The notes under the pieces: generated by a model
The model's database searches: none
What the model was told of the DNA's origin: nothing
What the model saw: the letters and a program-made list of their open reading frames with translations, nothing else
Origin: JAEXNA01 sp037189585
GTDB lineage: Bacteria; Vulcanimicrobiota; Xenobia; Xenobiales; JADMJV01
DNA length: 64,000 nucleotides
Assembly (NCBI GenBank): GCA_037189585.1
Contig: JBBCJA010000011.1
Coordinates: 124,001 to 188,000 of the forward strand
Direction of reading: 5' to 3'
In this document: piece after piece, positions 50,445-59,959 of the stretch
Layout of the letters: each line of letters starts with the position of its first letter
Numbering within the stretch: the first letter of the stretch is position 1
Translations under genes and position numbers: made by a program

Positions 50445-52361
50445 ATGCTCATTCACCACTCGACAATCCATCCCGCTCACTCTCACGGCGTTTCTCCAAG
50501 AATCTTGACCGAAGCTCTCGGATCCCCACGTCAGATCGAGGAGCATTCTCACCTTCACGATGCTTCCGGCGACGGATTCGTGGCCTCCTCTCGGGTTTCC
50601 GAGAGGCCCAAGGCTTCCAGTACCCCTGGCACCGTCGCGGTGAAGTCGGACAAGAAGATCGCTTACGATGAGGTGATCGAGTTGACCCGAGCCATGGTTC
50701 GTATCGACTCCACTTCCAAGAATAGGGTCCCCGGTGAGAACGCGGTGGTGGCAGTGGCGGAGAACTACGCCAAAGAGGCAGGTCTGGAGACCCAGCGTAT
50801 TCCCACGGTCAACGGTCGGCAGCTTCTGGTCGTCACTCTACCTGGAAAGAATCCGGACCTCGGTTCGGTCGGATTCGTTCAGCATTCCGACGTGGTGGAC
50901 ATCGAGGGGGAGTGGAAGTTCGGCGGTCCCTTTTCCGGTGACATCACCAAGGACGAGCATGGTCGCGAGATCATGGTGGGTCGCGGGACCATCGACACCA
51001 AAGGGCCCGCGGCTCAGGTTCTGGTCGCGATGAAACAGCTGAAAAAGAGCGGGCGGACACCTGAGCGCCCCATTCAGATGTATCTTTTTCCCGATGAAGA
51101 GTCGGGCGGCACCCAGGGTGCCTACTATCTGGCCGAGCACCAGCCGGAGCTGTTCGAGAATGTCCGCTACTGGGTGGTGGAAGGCTCCGGGATTATGTCT
51201 AAAGAGAACTTGAAGTCGGTGGGAGACATCAAAACCGATGTCCCCTACATCGCCATGGCTCAGAAGTATTCGACCCCGGTGCAGGTAATACTCAAAAACG
51301 AAACCGATCCCAATCAGGCCATCTCCAAGACTATGGCCGCCCTAGACCGTTTGGATGAGCACATCGAGGACCGAGAGTGGTCGTTCTTAGGTGACAAGAG
51401 CGAGACCAAGGAGTCGTTTCGCCGCTTCGGTAAGGTTGTCGGCGGCTTCAAGGGCTGGATGCTGAAGAACTTCTGGTGGTCTGGCATCGTGCAGAAGAAG
51501 ATGGGCCCCGAGCTTTCGGCCACCAACCGCACCGATTTCTCTCAGACCGATTTCTACCTCAGCGACAATCCCGCTGCCCGCACCGACAGCTCCAACACCA
51601 AACCTTCCTCGACCACGGCGGTTCTCAACATCGATCTGGATGCCGAGACCCGAGAGAAGGCGATCGCGACGATTCGCAAGGCCGTCGGAAAGGACTTCGT
51701 GGTCAAGTCGCTCGACGACAAGGGGAACGTGAGTGTGACTCTTCCCCAGGAAAGCTACGGTGGAACCTTCCACGGCTCCATCGCCGACCGCGATCGAGAC
51801 GCCATCAACCGTATGAACCGTGCGCTGGATAAGGCCCAGGGTAAGCTGTGGTGGAAAGGTTGGGCGGACGAGACCAAGGTGGTGGACTATTTCACCAACA
51901 AGAGCAACGAAGACCCCTCCCAGCCTGACACCAGGCAGCCGGTGAAGGCTCACGTGACCCTCGACCTTCGGGTGGCCGTGGGGGAGGACGTGAGGAAGGT
52001 TCTGGCCGAGCTTCAAGGTATACTGGGAGACGAGTTCGAGCTTAAGGAATTGGGAGGGGAGGAGACGAGCGATGCTTTCGTTCGCCGCCTCAGCTCTAAA
52101 AGTGAGCTTTTCCGGGCTGCCGAGGACGCTATCCTGGACACCTACGGTCCCCAGACTCCGATCCTCTTCGGCAACACCACGGCTTCCAACGACGTGCGTC
52201 ACCTGACCAAGGCTTCACCGAAGAGCGAGACGCTGACCTTCGTGCCTATCCTCAACACCGAGCACGGCGCCCACGGACACGACGAGTCGATCACCATCGA
52301 CTCTCTCACCTCGGGAGTGGACTGGACCGTGCGCTTTATCGAACAGATATCGAAGCGATAA
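50445..52361 (+). CDS. M20-family metallopeptidase with long leader
   Basis: A 638-residue protein. The M20 dipeptidase-like core starts near residue 70: HSDVVD (His147, Asp149), GRGTIDTKGPA (bridging Asp184), DEESGG (Glu218/219) and a C-terminal HGHDES His. The middle dimerisation region is unusually long. The first 65 residues (MLIHHSTIHPAHSHGVSPRI and further) are His/Ser/Pro-rich, without a Sec signal. M20 enzymes hydrolyse peptides or N-acyl amino acids, usually in the cytoplasm. The leader may be an export signal for a non-Sec route (inference). Confidence 0.85.
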   Translation: MLIHHSTIHPAHSHGVSPRILTEALGSPRQIEEHSHLHDASGDGFVASSRVSERPKASSTPGTVAVKSDKKIAYDEVIELTRAMVRIDSTSKNRVPGENAVVAVAENYAKEAGLETQRIPTVNGRQLLVVTLPGKNPDLGSVGFVQHSDVVDIEGEWKFGGPFSGDITKDEHGREIMVGRGTIDTKGPAAQVLVAMKQLKKSGRTPERPIQMYLFPDEESGGTQGAYYLAEHQPELFENVRYWVVEGSGIMSKENLKSVGDIKTDVPYIAMAQKYSTPVQVILKNETDPNQAISKTMAALDRLDEHIEDREWSFLGDKSETKESFRRFGKVVGGFKGWMLKNFWWSGIVQKKMGPELSATNRTDFSQTDFYLSDNPAARTDSSNTKPSSTTAVLNIDLDAETREKAIATIRKAVGKDFVVKSLDDKGNVSVTLPQESYGGTFHGSIADRDRDAINRMNRALDKAQGKLWWKGWADETKVVDYFTNKSNEDPSQPDTRQPVKAHVTLDLRVAVGEDVRKVLAELQGILGDEFELKELGGEETSDAFVRRLSSKSELFRAAEDAILDTYGPQTPILFGNTTASNDVRHLTKASPKSETLTFVPILNTEHGAHGHDESITIDSLTSGVDWTVRFIEQISKR

Positions 52362-52369
52362 CGAAAAGC

Positions 52370-52978
52370 TCAGGGCGCGGCAGCCGCGGCGGTTCGGTAG
52401 GTGGGGACCCCCTCCCGCACTTCATCGACTTCCTGGTAAGGAAACAGTTCCGAGAGGTTGATGGTCAGGTCTGGGAAGACCGAACTGGTCAGGATCTCTT
52501 GGTCGGTGTAGGCGCCGTGCAGTCGAAAGGTTGGCCCGTCGAGACTCAAGACTTCGACCATGGCGGGGTAGGGCTGTAGAATCCAGTACTCTTGAACCCC
52601 GGCCGCGGCGTAGAGTCGGGCTTTACGCACTTTGTCATGGCGTACCGAGGAGGGAGAGAGGATCTCCACCGCAAGAGTCGGCGCGCCTTCGATGTGCCCC
52701 TTGGTGATCTGTGAGCGGTCGCAGACTACGACCAGGTCGGGTTGAACCACGTCGTAGTCGGAGAGCTTCACATCCAAGGGGGAGGTGATGACTCGGCAAG
52801 GCTTGCCCTTAAAGTGCAAAGCGAGAATCACACAGAGATCGGTGCACAAGATCTGGTGCTCAGTGCTAGGAGCCGACATCCGGTAAGGATGGCCGTCGAT
52901 GACCTCCCAACGCTCGTCGTCGGTCCACGAGAGATAATCCTGGAAGCTGACTTTGGAGAGCTTTCTTAACGGTTCCAT
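52370..52978 (-). CDS. Uma2-family (DUF820) endonuclease-like protein
   Basis: A 202-residue protein with the restriction-endonuclease-like core: YEWE-type Glu (ERWEVIDGHPYRM), DVVQPDLVVVCD and AVEILSPSSVRHD followed by KARLYAAAGVQEYWIL. Uma2 proteins are abundant in cyanobacteria and some other phyla and are thought to be mobile or defensive nucleases. The C-terminal tail is Ala-rich (AAAAAP). It is unlinked to its neighbours. Function unproven. Confidence 0.85.
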   Translation of the reverse strand: MEPLRKLSKVSFQDYLSWTDDERWEVIDGHPYRMSAPSTEHQILCTDLCVILALHFKGKPCRVITSPLDVKLSDYDVVQPDLVVVCDRSQITKGHIEGAPTLAVEILSPSSVRHDKVRKARLYAAAGVQEYWILQPYPAMVEVLSLDGPTFRLHGAYTDQEILTSSVFPDLTINLSELFPYQEVDEVREGVPTYRTAAAAAP

Positions 52979-53008
52979 ACGCTACAGACAACTATAACAG
53001 AGCATCAC

Positions 53009-54097
53009 CTATTGAGACAGGCCCCAGGCACCCAAGCCCTTCTTGAAGTCGACTTTGTCGGCCAGTTCCGGGAAGTCGATCAGAGAGTTGCGATTGCCTT
53101 GAATCTTCTCGATCTCGGCGTTGCGGTGAAGCTCGTAGAGGTCGACGGGGTCTTCCTTGTGCCACTTGATCAGGGTCTCGAGGTCGCTCTTGGTGTACTC
53201 TCCCGGCTTGTCACCGAGTTTGCCCGGATAGTGCATCAGAAAGTACAAAGTCGCGCGGGCCACCGCCCCCTTGCCGTTCTCCGGCTCGTAAGTGTCGTAG
53301 TTGGAGGTGGACCAGCCCTCGGGCCGCTTGTGCTGGGGCAGCTTCTCCACCTCCCCGTACTTGATCGAGCCGCGATGGCTGTTGGCGTTACGCTCGCAAG
53401 TGAAAAGATGGTGCAGGTCGCCCTTCGGCTTTTTATCCCGGTCGAAGGTGGATTGGGGAACGGAGTGCTCGGCGTTGTAGAACTTGTAGCCCTCGATCAT
53501 GGCGATGTTGTGGGCGATCTGTAGCGCGTCGGTCGGTCCTTCGTGCAGCGTCTGTAGCCACTGACCAGCGGAGCCGCGAAAGTCGATCTTCTTTTCCACG
53601 GTGCGTTCGCCGACGGTACCGTCCGCGCGTTCATGTCCGCGCACCTTCATCTTGACCTTCTGAACGTAGTCTTTCCCTCCCGTCGTGTGGATCGGGTCGT
53701 TAGTGGCCACGGGTTGGTTGCTGTAGATACTCTGCAGCCGCAGGTTCGGTCTGAGGTCCACCCAGCCATGCAGATACTTGAGCGGTTTGAAAGCTAGAGT
53801 TTCCGTGTGGGTCCTGCGGATCCGTTCTCCGAGCTGTTCAAAGAGCTTGGACGGATCGGCGTTAAAGTCGATCCCCTGATAGTACTTTTCCCGCGCTGAG
53901 GCGTCGGCATCGCCATCGTAGTAAGGTTTGCCCGCTTGGGCCAACATCTCGGCTATCTTGGGTGGGACGAAGTCCTGGCCGGTGTGCCCGATCTCGACCC
54001 GGTCGCTGGGGATGGAGGGCGGCGCGGTTTGGTTGGCCACCGATTTCGTCGCGGAGGTGATCGGAAGAACCGGCGACCTTAAAGCAGAAATATCCAC
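53009..54097 (-). CDS. Endonuclease I-family protein with leader
   Basis: A 362-residue protein. The nuclease core (about 195-320) has the beta-beta-alpha-metal pattern of endonuclease I: EHSVPQS (210-216), DLHHLF (227-232) and NSHRG (239-243), followed by a NYDTYEPENG segment. Classical EndA/NucM proteins carry a Sec signal; here the first 45 residues (MDISALRSPVLPITSATK and on) are polar and disordered with no hydrophobic core. It may be exported by another route or act in the cell. The C-terminal half beyond the core is of unknown role. Confidence 0.85.
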   Translation of the reverse strand: MDISALRSPVLPITSATKSVANQTAPPSIPSDRVEIGHTGQDFVPPKIAEMLAQAGKPYYDGDADASAREKYYQGIDFNADPSKLFEQLGERIRRTHTETLAFKPLKYLHGWVDLRPNLRLQSIYSNQPVATNDPIHTTGGKDYVQKVKMKVRGHERADGTVGERTVEKKIDFRGSAGQWLQTLHEGPTDALQIAHNIAMIEGYKFYNAEHSVPQSTFDRDKKPKGDLHHLFTCERNANSHRGSIKYGEVEKLPQHKRPEGWSTSNYDTYEPENGKGAVARATLYFLMHYPGKLGDKPGEYTKSDLETLIKWHKEDPVDLYELHRNAEIEKIQGNRNSLIDFPELADKVDFKKGLGAWGLSQ

Positions 54098-54196
54098 GAG
54101 GTTATCCTACCCCAGATTGGACTCTCCGCGTGGAAATGGAAAGAAAGTTTACAATTCGGTCACCGTCTTTCTTGAATGTCTCGATAGATTAAGTCT

Positions 54197-56065
54197 ATGC
54201 AGATTCTGTCAGGACCCAATGTTCGCTCATCCTCTCTCGTACCGGCCACCAAGCGTACCGCGAAGGTCGAGGACAGTTCGAAAGATGTCACGGAAGCTTT
54301 CACACCGGCGCGGGCCGACGGGGTGGACCCTTCGCAGGCGGCTCGTATCTCGGGCTTTGTTCAGCGGACTAAAGAGAAGGGGGCCCACCAACTGCGCGGG
54401 ATTGCCGGACTTATGGCCGGACAGATGACAGGAATGGTGATAGGTTCGTTGGCCTTCGCCCCTTTAGCTTTTCACTACGGAAATCTCTACATCGCCACCG
54501 GCGGCGCCGCGGTCACCGGTGGAGCCATGGCCTTGTTGGGGAACTACCTGGCCAGTCGTGAGGTCAATTCGGGCGAGAACAGCACGCTGGCGAACCTGGG
54601 CGCTGGAGCCGGCGCTCTGGCCCGCTCGCTGCCGAAGTTCGCCTATCCCACGCTGGCCAACGCCACGGCGGCGGAGAAGGCCGTGATTTATGGCGCTCTG
54701 GACAAGCTCCCCTTAAGCGGAGTGACCAGCGCTCCCACCATTGACGTGGTCACGGGTCTAGAGAAAGCCGGGGCTTCCGGCTTGGCCACGCCGCTCTTTA
54801 GCCAGAGCCGCATTTTTCTCGATCGCGATCAGATGGCGTTGGGAGCCCATTGGGCGCAGGAGGTGACGACACACGAGATCGGCCACACCTTCGATTTCAC
54901 AAAGGGCGTGGGTCCGGTGGGGACTCGCAATTTTTGGGGCGGAGGGTTCGGAAAGGCTCCTTTCGTCTCCGACTACGCCGGAACCAACCGGATGGAGGAC
55001 TACGCTGAAGCTTACGCCCACTATCATAGCAGCCCTGACGAGCTTCTGGCCAAGGCGCCGGCCAAGTACGAGGCGATCGCGCGCAGCCAGCAGCCAGGAC
55101 TTGTCGATCAAGCCCTGGACCGCCCCTCGGTTCGAGACGCGGGGCGCAAGGTCGGAACCGCTTTTGAACGGGCCCCCTACTTGCGCAATCTGATCGCCTT
55201 GGGTAGCAGTTTGGTCTCGCCTTTTCAGATCTATCGCGGCGCCACCAATCTGGAAGTCGGGCTCAAGGGTGGGGACGAGAAGGCCAAGTTCGACGGCAAG
55301 ATGCAGTTGGCGTCCGGCGCCGCGCTGCTGACCGGAGTGGCGCCGCTGGGGCTTGCCATCGGTGTGGGTCACGCCATCACCGGGAAGCTTCTGTCCGACG
55401 GCACCATCACCCAGGCTCAGGCCGACAAGGTGGCCGACGCATCGCTCGCGGTCTCCACCGGCCCGGTGGGATTCGCCACGGGCTCCATCGAGAAGGAGTT
55501 GGATAAGGCGGGTCTTCTGCAGGAGAAAGGCCAGGTGAAAATGTTCGCTTCAGCGCCCAAGACAGAGCGGTCCTGGGCCATGGGCGGCGGCTTCGCGGCC
55601 GGCGCCGTCGCGGGCGGTATCTTGACTCCCTGGCTGGTGGGTGGAGGAACCGCCTCTTTGGTCTCCTCGGCCGCCGCCGGAAGCTGGGTCGGAGGACTGG
55701 CCGGAGCGGCTTTGGGCCTCGGGATGAACTATCTCGTCAGCGAGAAAGCCAAGCCTCAGCCTTTCGGGCTCATGGCTCGTCAAGACGATGAGAAGTTGAC
55801 CGGAGCGGACAAGAAGCTTCTGGCCAAACTGGTGGCTCCCACCGTGGTGGGAGGCGTCGGTGGCGCGGTCCTCGGGGGGATGGCCGGCAACGCTTTGGGA
55901 CAAGCTCTGGGAACGGCGGTGGCCGGAGCCGCCGGTGGCGTGACCGGCGCGGCCTTGGGCCAGTATGTCGGTCTCCTCGGCGGCTCCTACGCCCTGGTGA
56001 AGGGCGGGGCGAAGCTCGGCGCCGCCTGGGCAGGCTTGCAGGCCAAGGAAGCTTCGGCTGGCTAA
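54197..56065 (+). CDS. ATLF-like metalloprotease with glycine-zipper C-terminus
   Basis: A 622-residue protein. Polar leader 1-60 (MQILSGPNVRSSSLVPATKR). A hydrophobic Gly-rich region (70-118) precedes a zincin domain with HEIGH (226-230) and EDYAEAYAHYH (267-277) providing the third ligand, as in the lethal-factor-like (ATLF) family. The C-terminal half has Gly-zipper stretches (AGAVAGGILTPW, GGVGGAVLGGMAGNALGQAL) that could insert in membranes. It looks like a secreted or toxin-like protease whose membrane parts may form a pore (inference). No Sec signal seen. Confidence 0.8.
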   Translation: MQILSGPNVRSSSLVPATKRTAKVEDSSKDVTEAFTPARADGVDPSQAARISGFVQRTKEKGAHQLRGIAGLMAGQMTGMVIGSLAFAPLAFHYGNLYIATGGAAVTGGAMALLGNYLASREVNSGENSTLANLGAGAGALARSLPKFAYPTLANATAAEKAVIYGALDKLPLSGVTSAPTIDVVTGLEKAGASGLATPLFSQSRIFLDRDQMALGAHWAQEVTTHEIGHTFDFTKGVGPVGTRNFWGGGFGKAPFVSDYAGTNRMEDYAEAYAHYHSSPDELLAKAPAKYEAIARSQQPGLVDQALDRPSVRDAGRKVGTAFERAPYLRNLIALGSSLVSPFQIYRGATNLEVGLKGGDEKAKFDGKMQLASGAALLTGVAPLGLAIGVGHAITGKLLSDGTITQAQADKVADASLAVSTGPVGFATGSIEKELDKAGLLQEKGQVKMFASAPKTERSWAMGGGFAAGAVAGGILTPWLVGGGTASLVSSAAAGSWVGGLAGAALGLGMNYLVSEKAKPQPFGLMARQDDEKLTGADKKLLAKLVAPTVVGGVGGAVLGGMAGNALGQALGTAVAGAAGGVTGAALGQYVGLLGGSYALVKGGAKLGAAWAGLQAKEASAG

Positions 56066-56909
56066 CACCCCTCGTGAGAGGCTCTGGCTTGCTCTTTCCG
56101 CTCTCTTTCTCGACACCGAGATACGCTGGTATCTGCCCTATGCGGTACGAGTGGCGGTGGAGGAAGGGTTTTCCTGGGAAGAAGTTCGCCACGCGCTGGA
56201 CTATGAATTGACTCCCGTGGTCGGTCCGAACCTCTTCGACGTCGCGGGGGAGTGGGCTGGCTTTGAAGAGACCTGGCTGCTGGGGCGACTGCGGGAAGTG
56301 GCGGATCGTCCGGCCCACCGCAGCGACAAGTCACAAGTCCAAGGCGCCCAGCTGCTCAGCGCTGGTCTTTACCAGGCGCTCAGCGGCTTGCACGCCTATT
56401 TGCGACGAGTAACACCGAGCCAATTGGCCGCTGAAACGTCACGTTTGAGCTCTCTGGCCAAGTTCTGTCTAGAGCCCGAATGGCATCGACTTCACGGTTT
56501 TTGGAGCTGGACCCGCATGCTTGCTCCCTTTTCCTTAGAAGAGGTCGAGCAGAGCTTTCTCGAAGGGATTCGGCCGGTCTACGCTCCCTTGCTCGTGCAT
56601 GAAGGAGACGCCACGATACTTCAGTTGGGGGAGAACTGGAGAGTGTTCCGCGCCTTCTTCACCTGGCTCAAGAGCCGGCCCGAGTCGATGGAGAAGCTGC
56701 TCTATGGATGTGAGGAGCTGAGCTACCTTTTCACTGTGCCCCTTCTGGCCCGGGTGCCGCGGGGTCCGATGGTGCTCGAGAAGGTTGGCGAACTCGGGCT
56801 TTCCGATAGCGAGGTGGAGACCATATTGACCGGGCCTCTCAGCGGACTCCACGGTGCCTCTGAGGGCGCTTTGTTGGTTTGGGAGGAACTCCGCGCCTCG
56901 CGCTCCTAA
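56058..56909 (+). CDS. DUF7079-like protein
   Basis: About 283 residues if it begins at CTG 56058, which has AAGGAAG just upstream and overlaps the metalloprotease stop by 8 bp. The first standard start (GTG 56151) would remove a region that matches the family: W-LALSALFLDTEIRWYLP, then ELTPVVGPNLFDVAGEWAGF. So the conserved N-terminus argues for an upstream start. Mostly helical, acidic, soluble. Function unknown; its coupling to the metalloprotease suggests an immunity or chaperone role (inference). Confidence 0.65.
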   Translation: MANTPRERLWLALSALFLDTEIRWYLPYAVRVAVEEGFSWEEVRHALDYELTPVVGPNLFDVAGEWAGFEETWLLGRLREVADRPAHRSDKSQVQGAQLLSAGLYQALSGLHAYLRRVTPSQLAAETSRLSSLAKFCLEPEWHRLHGFWSWTRMLAPFSLEEVEQSFLEGIRPVYAPLLVHEGDATILQLGENWRVFRAFFTWLKSRPESMEKLLYGCEELSYLFTVPLLARVPRGPMVLEKVGELGLSDSEVETILTGPLSGLHGASEGALLVWEELRASRS

Positions 56910-56920
56910 TCTTTCTCCAG

Positions 56921-57580
56921 ATGACCTCGGAAACCGTGCTCGTAGTTGAGGATGACCCTTCCATCGCTGAATTTGTTAGCGCGGCTTTGTCCGAGCAGGG
57001 GTACGCGTCCGTCTGGGTCGCTGACGGAGAGGAGGCGCTCCTATGCTTTCAACAGGTCTCGGCTCGAGCTGTCCTTTTGGACTTGATGTTGGGACGACTC
57101 TCCGGACTCGATGTGCTCTCGGCCTTGCGTCGTGTCTCGGCCATACCCGTCATCGTCATCTCGGCCAAGGATGATGAGGAGGTCATTGTCGAGGCTTTCG
57201 AGCGAGGGGCTGACGACTACCTGACCAAGCCGTTCTCCACTCGCGAGATGCTGGCTCGACTGAAGGCGAATCTGCGCAAATCTCCTTCGGAGTCGGGATT
57301 GACTCGACTGGGCGACTTGGCGGTCGATTGGCGTCGCGCCGAGATTAGTCGAGCCGGGATGATGCTCTTCTTGACCGCGCGCGAGTTTGAGCTGTTGCAA
57401 CTTTTCTTCCTCAATCAGAATCATGTCCTGAGTCGTGACCATCTGTTGGAAAAGCTGTGGGGTTATGATTACGAGGGAGACGCTCGGGTGGTGGATACCA
57501 CGATCAAGCGGCTGCGCAAGAAGGTCGGTGCCGACCTTATCGAGACGGTGCGCGGCCTCGGATACAGACTGTCGCGATGA
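56921..57580 (+). CDS. OmpR-family response regulator (CreB-like)
   Basis: A 219-residue response regulator. Receiver domain (1-120): Asp pocket VEDDP, phospho-Asp in VLLDLMLGRLSG, Thr/Ser in VISAKDDE and Lys in LTKPF. C-terminal winged helix (about 130-219) ends in RLRKKVGADLIETVRGLGYRL, typical of OmpR/PhoB. It is cotranscribed with the histidine kinase that follows (4-bp overlap). ATG 56921 was chosen over an earlier open frame. Confidence 0.92.
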   Translation: MTSETVLVVEDDPSIAEFVSAALSEQGYASVWVADGEEALLCFQQVSARAVLLDLMLGRLSGLDVLSALRRVSAIPVIVISAKDDEEVIVEAFERGADDYLTKPFSTREMLARLKANLRKSPSESGLTRLGDLAVDWRRAEISRAGMMLFLTAREFELLQLFFLNQNHVLSRDHLLEKLWGYDYEGDARVVDTTIKRLRKKVGADLIETVRGLGYRLSR

Positions 57581-58950
57581 GCCGGCGATCCTGGCTTTTA
57601 GCCTGCCTGTTGGGCGGCGTTGTCGGTCTCGCTTTGCTGGCGATGAATCTCGTGTTGTCCAGAGTGGAGGAGGACCAACTCTTCGACCTCGAGCAGCGAC
57701 TCGGAACTATCGCTCGAACCTTGGCGGCCGCCGTCGCGGATCCGTTGGCGCGGGGAGACAAGACGCTGCTCGAGCAGCTGCTACTCTCCACCCAGGAAGC
57801 GGATACGACGCGGCTGCGGGTCTTAGATGCCAATCGACATCTGGTGGCGGATTCGTTCGGACAGATTCAGAATTCGGAGGCGGTTCGTTTTCGTCCGGAA
57901 ATTCAAGCGGCCTTCACCGGTCAATACGGCGCCTACACTCGCTTCGCTGACGAGTCTCAGCGCTCTCTAGCTCTTTACGTGGCGGTTCCCGTGACGGTCA
58001 GGAATAAGGTGATCGGAGCGGTTTACGTTTCCCGTTCCACTGATGCGATCTTACAGCGGCTGGGAGTGATTCGTCGTTCTTTTCACGGCGCGCTTTTGGC
58101 TATGAGCGCGACCATTTTTCTTGGCACACTTTGGATCGTTCGAAACTTCAGCCAGGACCTTCGACGGCTTGGCAAGGTCTCCGAGCTTGAGGGCTTTCAA
58201 CCCCCGGCCGGCGACGCCGTGGAACGGGTCTCTCAGAGCTTGCACTTTCTGGTGGATTCTTTACGAGCCAAGGTCGCTCAACTTGAGGAGGAGCAAGACA
58301 AGACCCGCCGTTTCGTTGAAGATATCGCCCACGAACTCAAAACCCCGGTGACGGGGTTGCGTGGAGCTGTGGAAGGGATGAAAAAGTCCAGTCCCGATCA
58401 TCCCTTGTTCGCCACGATCGAAAGAGAGTCGGAACGTTTGGTCCGCCTCACGACGTTGCTCTTAGAGCTTCGCAAGCTAGAGTATTACGAGCTCAAGCCC
58501 CGCCTCTTCGACCTCTCTTCTTTGGTCGATACGGTCTTAGATAGCTTTCGTCATGGTGGTCTGGTCAACATCGTTGATGAGCTTCCCGACGAGTGTCCGA
58601 TCACCGCTGACCCGAGCAAGATTCAGCGAGTCGTGGAAAACCTCGTGGAGAACGCTTTGCGTTGTGCCCCAAATGGGACCGAGGTGACGGTCACTCTCTG
58701 TCAGAGGAAAGATGAGGCCGTGATTACTGTCGCGGATCTCGGCCCCGGAATTCGACCTGAGGACGCTGAGCAGATTTTTGGACGTGGCGAGCGGGGTTCC
58801 GGCCCGGTCGGACATCTTGGTCTCGGGCTTGCCGTCGCTGCCCAGATTGTGGAATTGCACGGCGGGACGTTTTCCTTAGATAGGACACGGCCCGTGGGGG
58901 CGGCTTTTTTAGTTTCGCTACCGTGTTTTTCTCGTTCTGGCGATCTTTGA
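57577..58950 (+). CDS. Sensor histidine kinase (CreC-like)
   Basis: A 457-residue kinase. N-terminal membrane helix (about 5-27), a sensor region of about 140 residues with VAVPVTVRNKVIGAVYVSRST, a second helix (about 162-185), a HAMP-like linker, HisKA with HELKTPVTGLR (about 253) and HATPase with DPSKIQRVVENLVENALR, DLGPGIRPED and HLGLGLAVAA. The partner is the response regulator encoded just upstream. The sensor is close to the CreC/ChvG type. Confidence 0.92.
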   Translation: MSRRSWLLACLLGGVVGLALLAMNLVLSRVEEDQLFDLEQRLGTIARTLAAAVADPLARGDKTLLEQLLLSTQEADTTRLRVLDANRHLVADSFGQIQNSEAVRFRPEIQAAFTGQYGAYTRFADESQRSLALYVAVPVTVRNKVIGAVYVSRSTDAILQRLGVIRRSFHGALLAMSATIFLGTLWIVRNFSQDLRRLGKVSELEGFQPPAGDAVERVSQSLHFLVDSLRAKVAQLEEEQDKTRRFVEDIAHELKTPVTGLRGAVEGMKKSSPDHPLFATIERESERLVRLTTLLLELRKLEYYELKPRLFDLSSLVDTVLDSFRHGGLVNIVDELPDECPITADPSKIQRVVENLVENALRCAPNGTEVTVTLCQRKDEAVITVADLGPGIRPEDAEQIFGRGERGSGPVGHLGLGLAVAAQIVELHGGTFSLDRTRPVGAAFLVSLPCFSRSGDL

Positions 58951-59053
58951 TCGCCGTCTTTTAACTATTTTCATCGGAGGACGAGTCTTGAATCAGGAAG
59001 AATGATCGCTCCATGAAGACGATGGGTCGCAACCAACGCGTCAAGGATAGGCT

Positions 59054-59959
59054 ATGAAGCTAGATACCTTGACGATCTCCGAAGACGAAGTCATTTCACG
59101 CAAAGATTTCCTCGAGTTTCGAGACGATGATCTGAAGGCGTTAGTGGACGCGCACGAAATGGCGCAGACGTACGCCGAGCCCGTCATCGAGGATTTTTAT
59201 CAGTATCTTTTGTCCTTCTCCCACGGGCGGTCTTTCTTCCAAGATCCCGTGGTGTTGGCCAGGGTCAAGCAGGCTCAGAAAAACTATTTTCTAGACCTGA
59301 CGCGGGGCGACTACGGGCCCGAGTATGTCAAAAATCGTCTCCGTATCGGCGCGGTCCATCAGCGGATCGGTCTTCCCTTTCAAACTTACCTCGGAATGTA
59401 CAATTGGTATCTGCGCAACGTCGCGAACCGTTTTTTCGAGGCCTATGCGGATAACCCCGGTCACGCTTTGAAATTACTCCTGTCGTTGACCAAGCTTGTT
59501 TTCTTTGATGTTGGCTTGGCGATGGAAGTCTATCTGCGGACGATCGAAGAACAACAGGAGGCCATCAAGGAGCTGAGCACACCGGTTCTTCAGCTTCGAG
59601 AAGGTCTGCTGATCCTTCCCATCGTCGGTGCCCTCAACTCGGCCCGGGCTCGCCAGTTGACCGAACAGCTACTCCGAGCCATCGCGTCTCGTCGAGCCAA
59701 AATGGTCGTCATGGACGTGACGGGAGTTCCTGCCGTGGATTCCAAGGTTGCGAATCATCTGGTGCAGACCGTCGCGGCCTCACGTCTTATGGGAGCGACG
59801 GTGATCGTGACGGGACTCACTCCAGAGGTGGCCCAAGCTTTGGTCGCGATAGGTGTGGACCTCAGCTCGGTGAAGACCGCCGGCGACCTGCAGAGCGGGA
59901 TCGAGGAGGCGGAACTGTTGCTCGGCTACCGCGTGGTTAAGGTAGAGACCGCTCCTTGA
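59054..59959 (+). CDS. rsbR: Stressosome RsbR with globin-coupled sensor and STAS domain
   Basis: A 301-residue protein. N-terminal globin-coupled sensor (about 20-165) with His102 in the proximal-His motif GAVHQRIGLP, suggesting heme binding. C-terminal STAS domain (about 185-290). The two phosphorylation positions of RsbR are Ser196 (LNSARARQLTEQ) and Ser230 (VPAVDSKVAN), both Ser where B. subtilis has Thr. RsbR/RsbS build the stressosome shell and RsbT phosphorylates them. First gene of the operon. The heme suggests an O2/NO-sensing role, as in Vibrio vulnificus. Confidence 0.9.
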   Translation: MKLDTLTISEDEVISRKDFLEFRDDDLKALVDAHEMAQTYAEPVIEDFYQYLLSFSHGRSFFQDPVVLARVKQAQKNYFLDLTRGDYGPEYVKNRLRIGAVHQRIGLPFQTYLGMYNWYLRNVANRFFEAYADNPGHALKLLLSLTKLVFFDVGLAMEVYLRTIEEQQEAIKELSTPVLQLREGLLILPIVGALNSARARQLTEQLLRAIASRRAKMVVMDVTGVPAVDSKVANHLVQTVAASRLMGATVIVTGLTPEVAQALVAIGVDLSSVKTAGDLQSGIEEAELLLGYRVVKVETAP

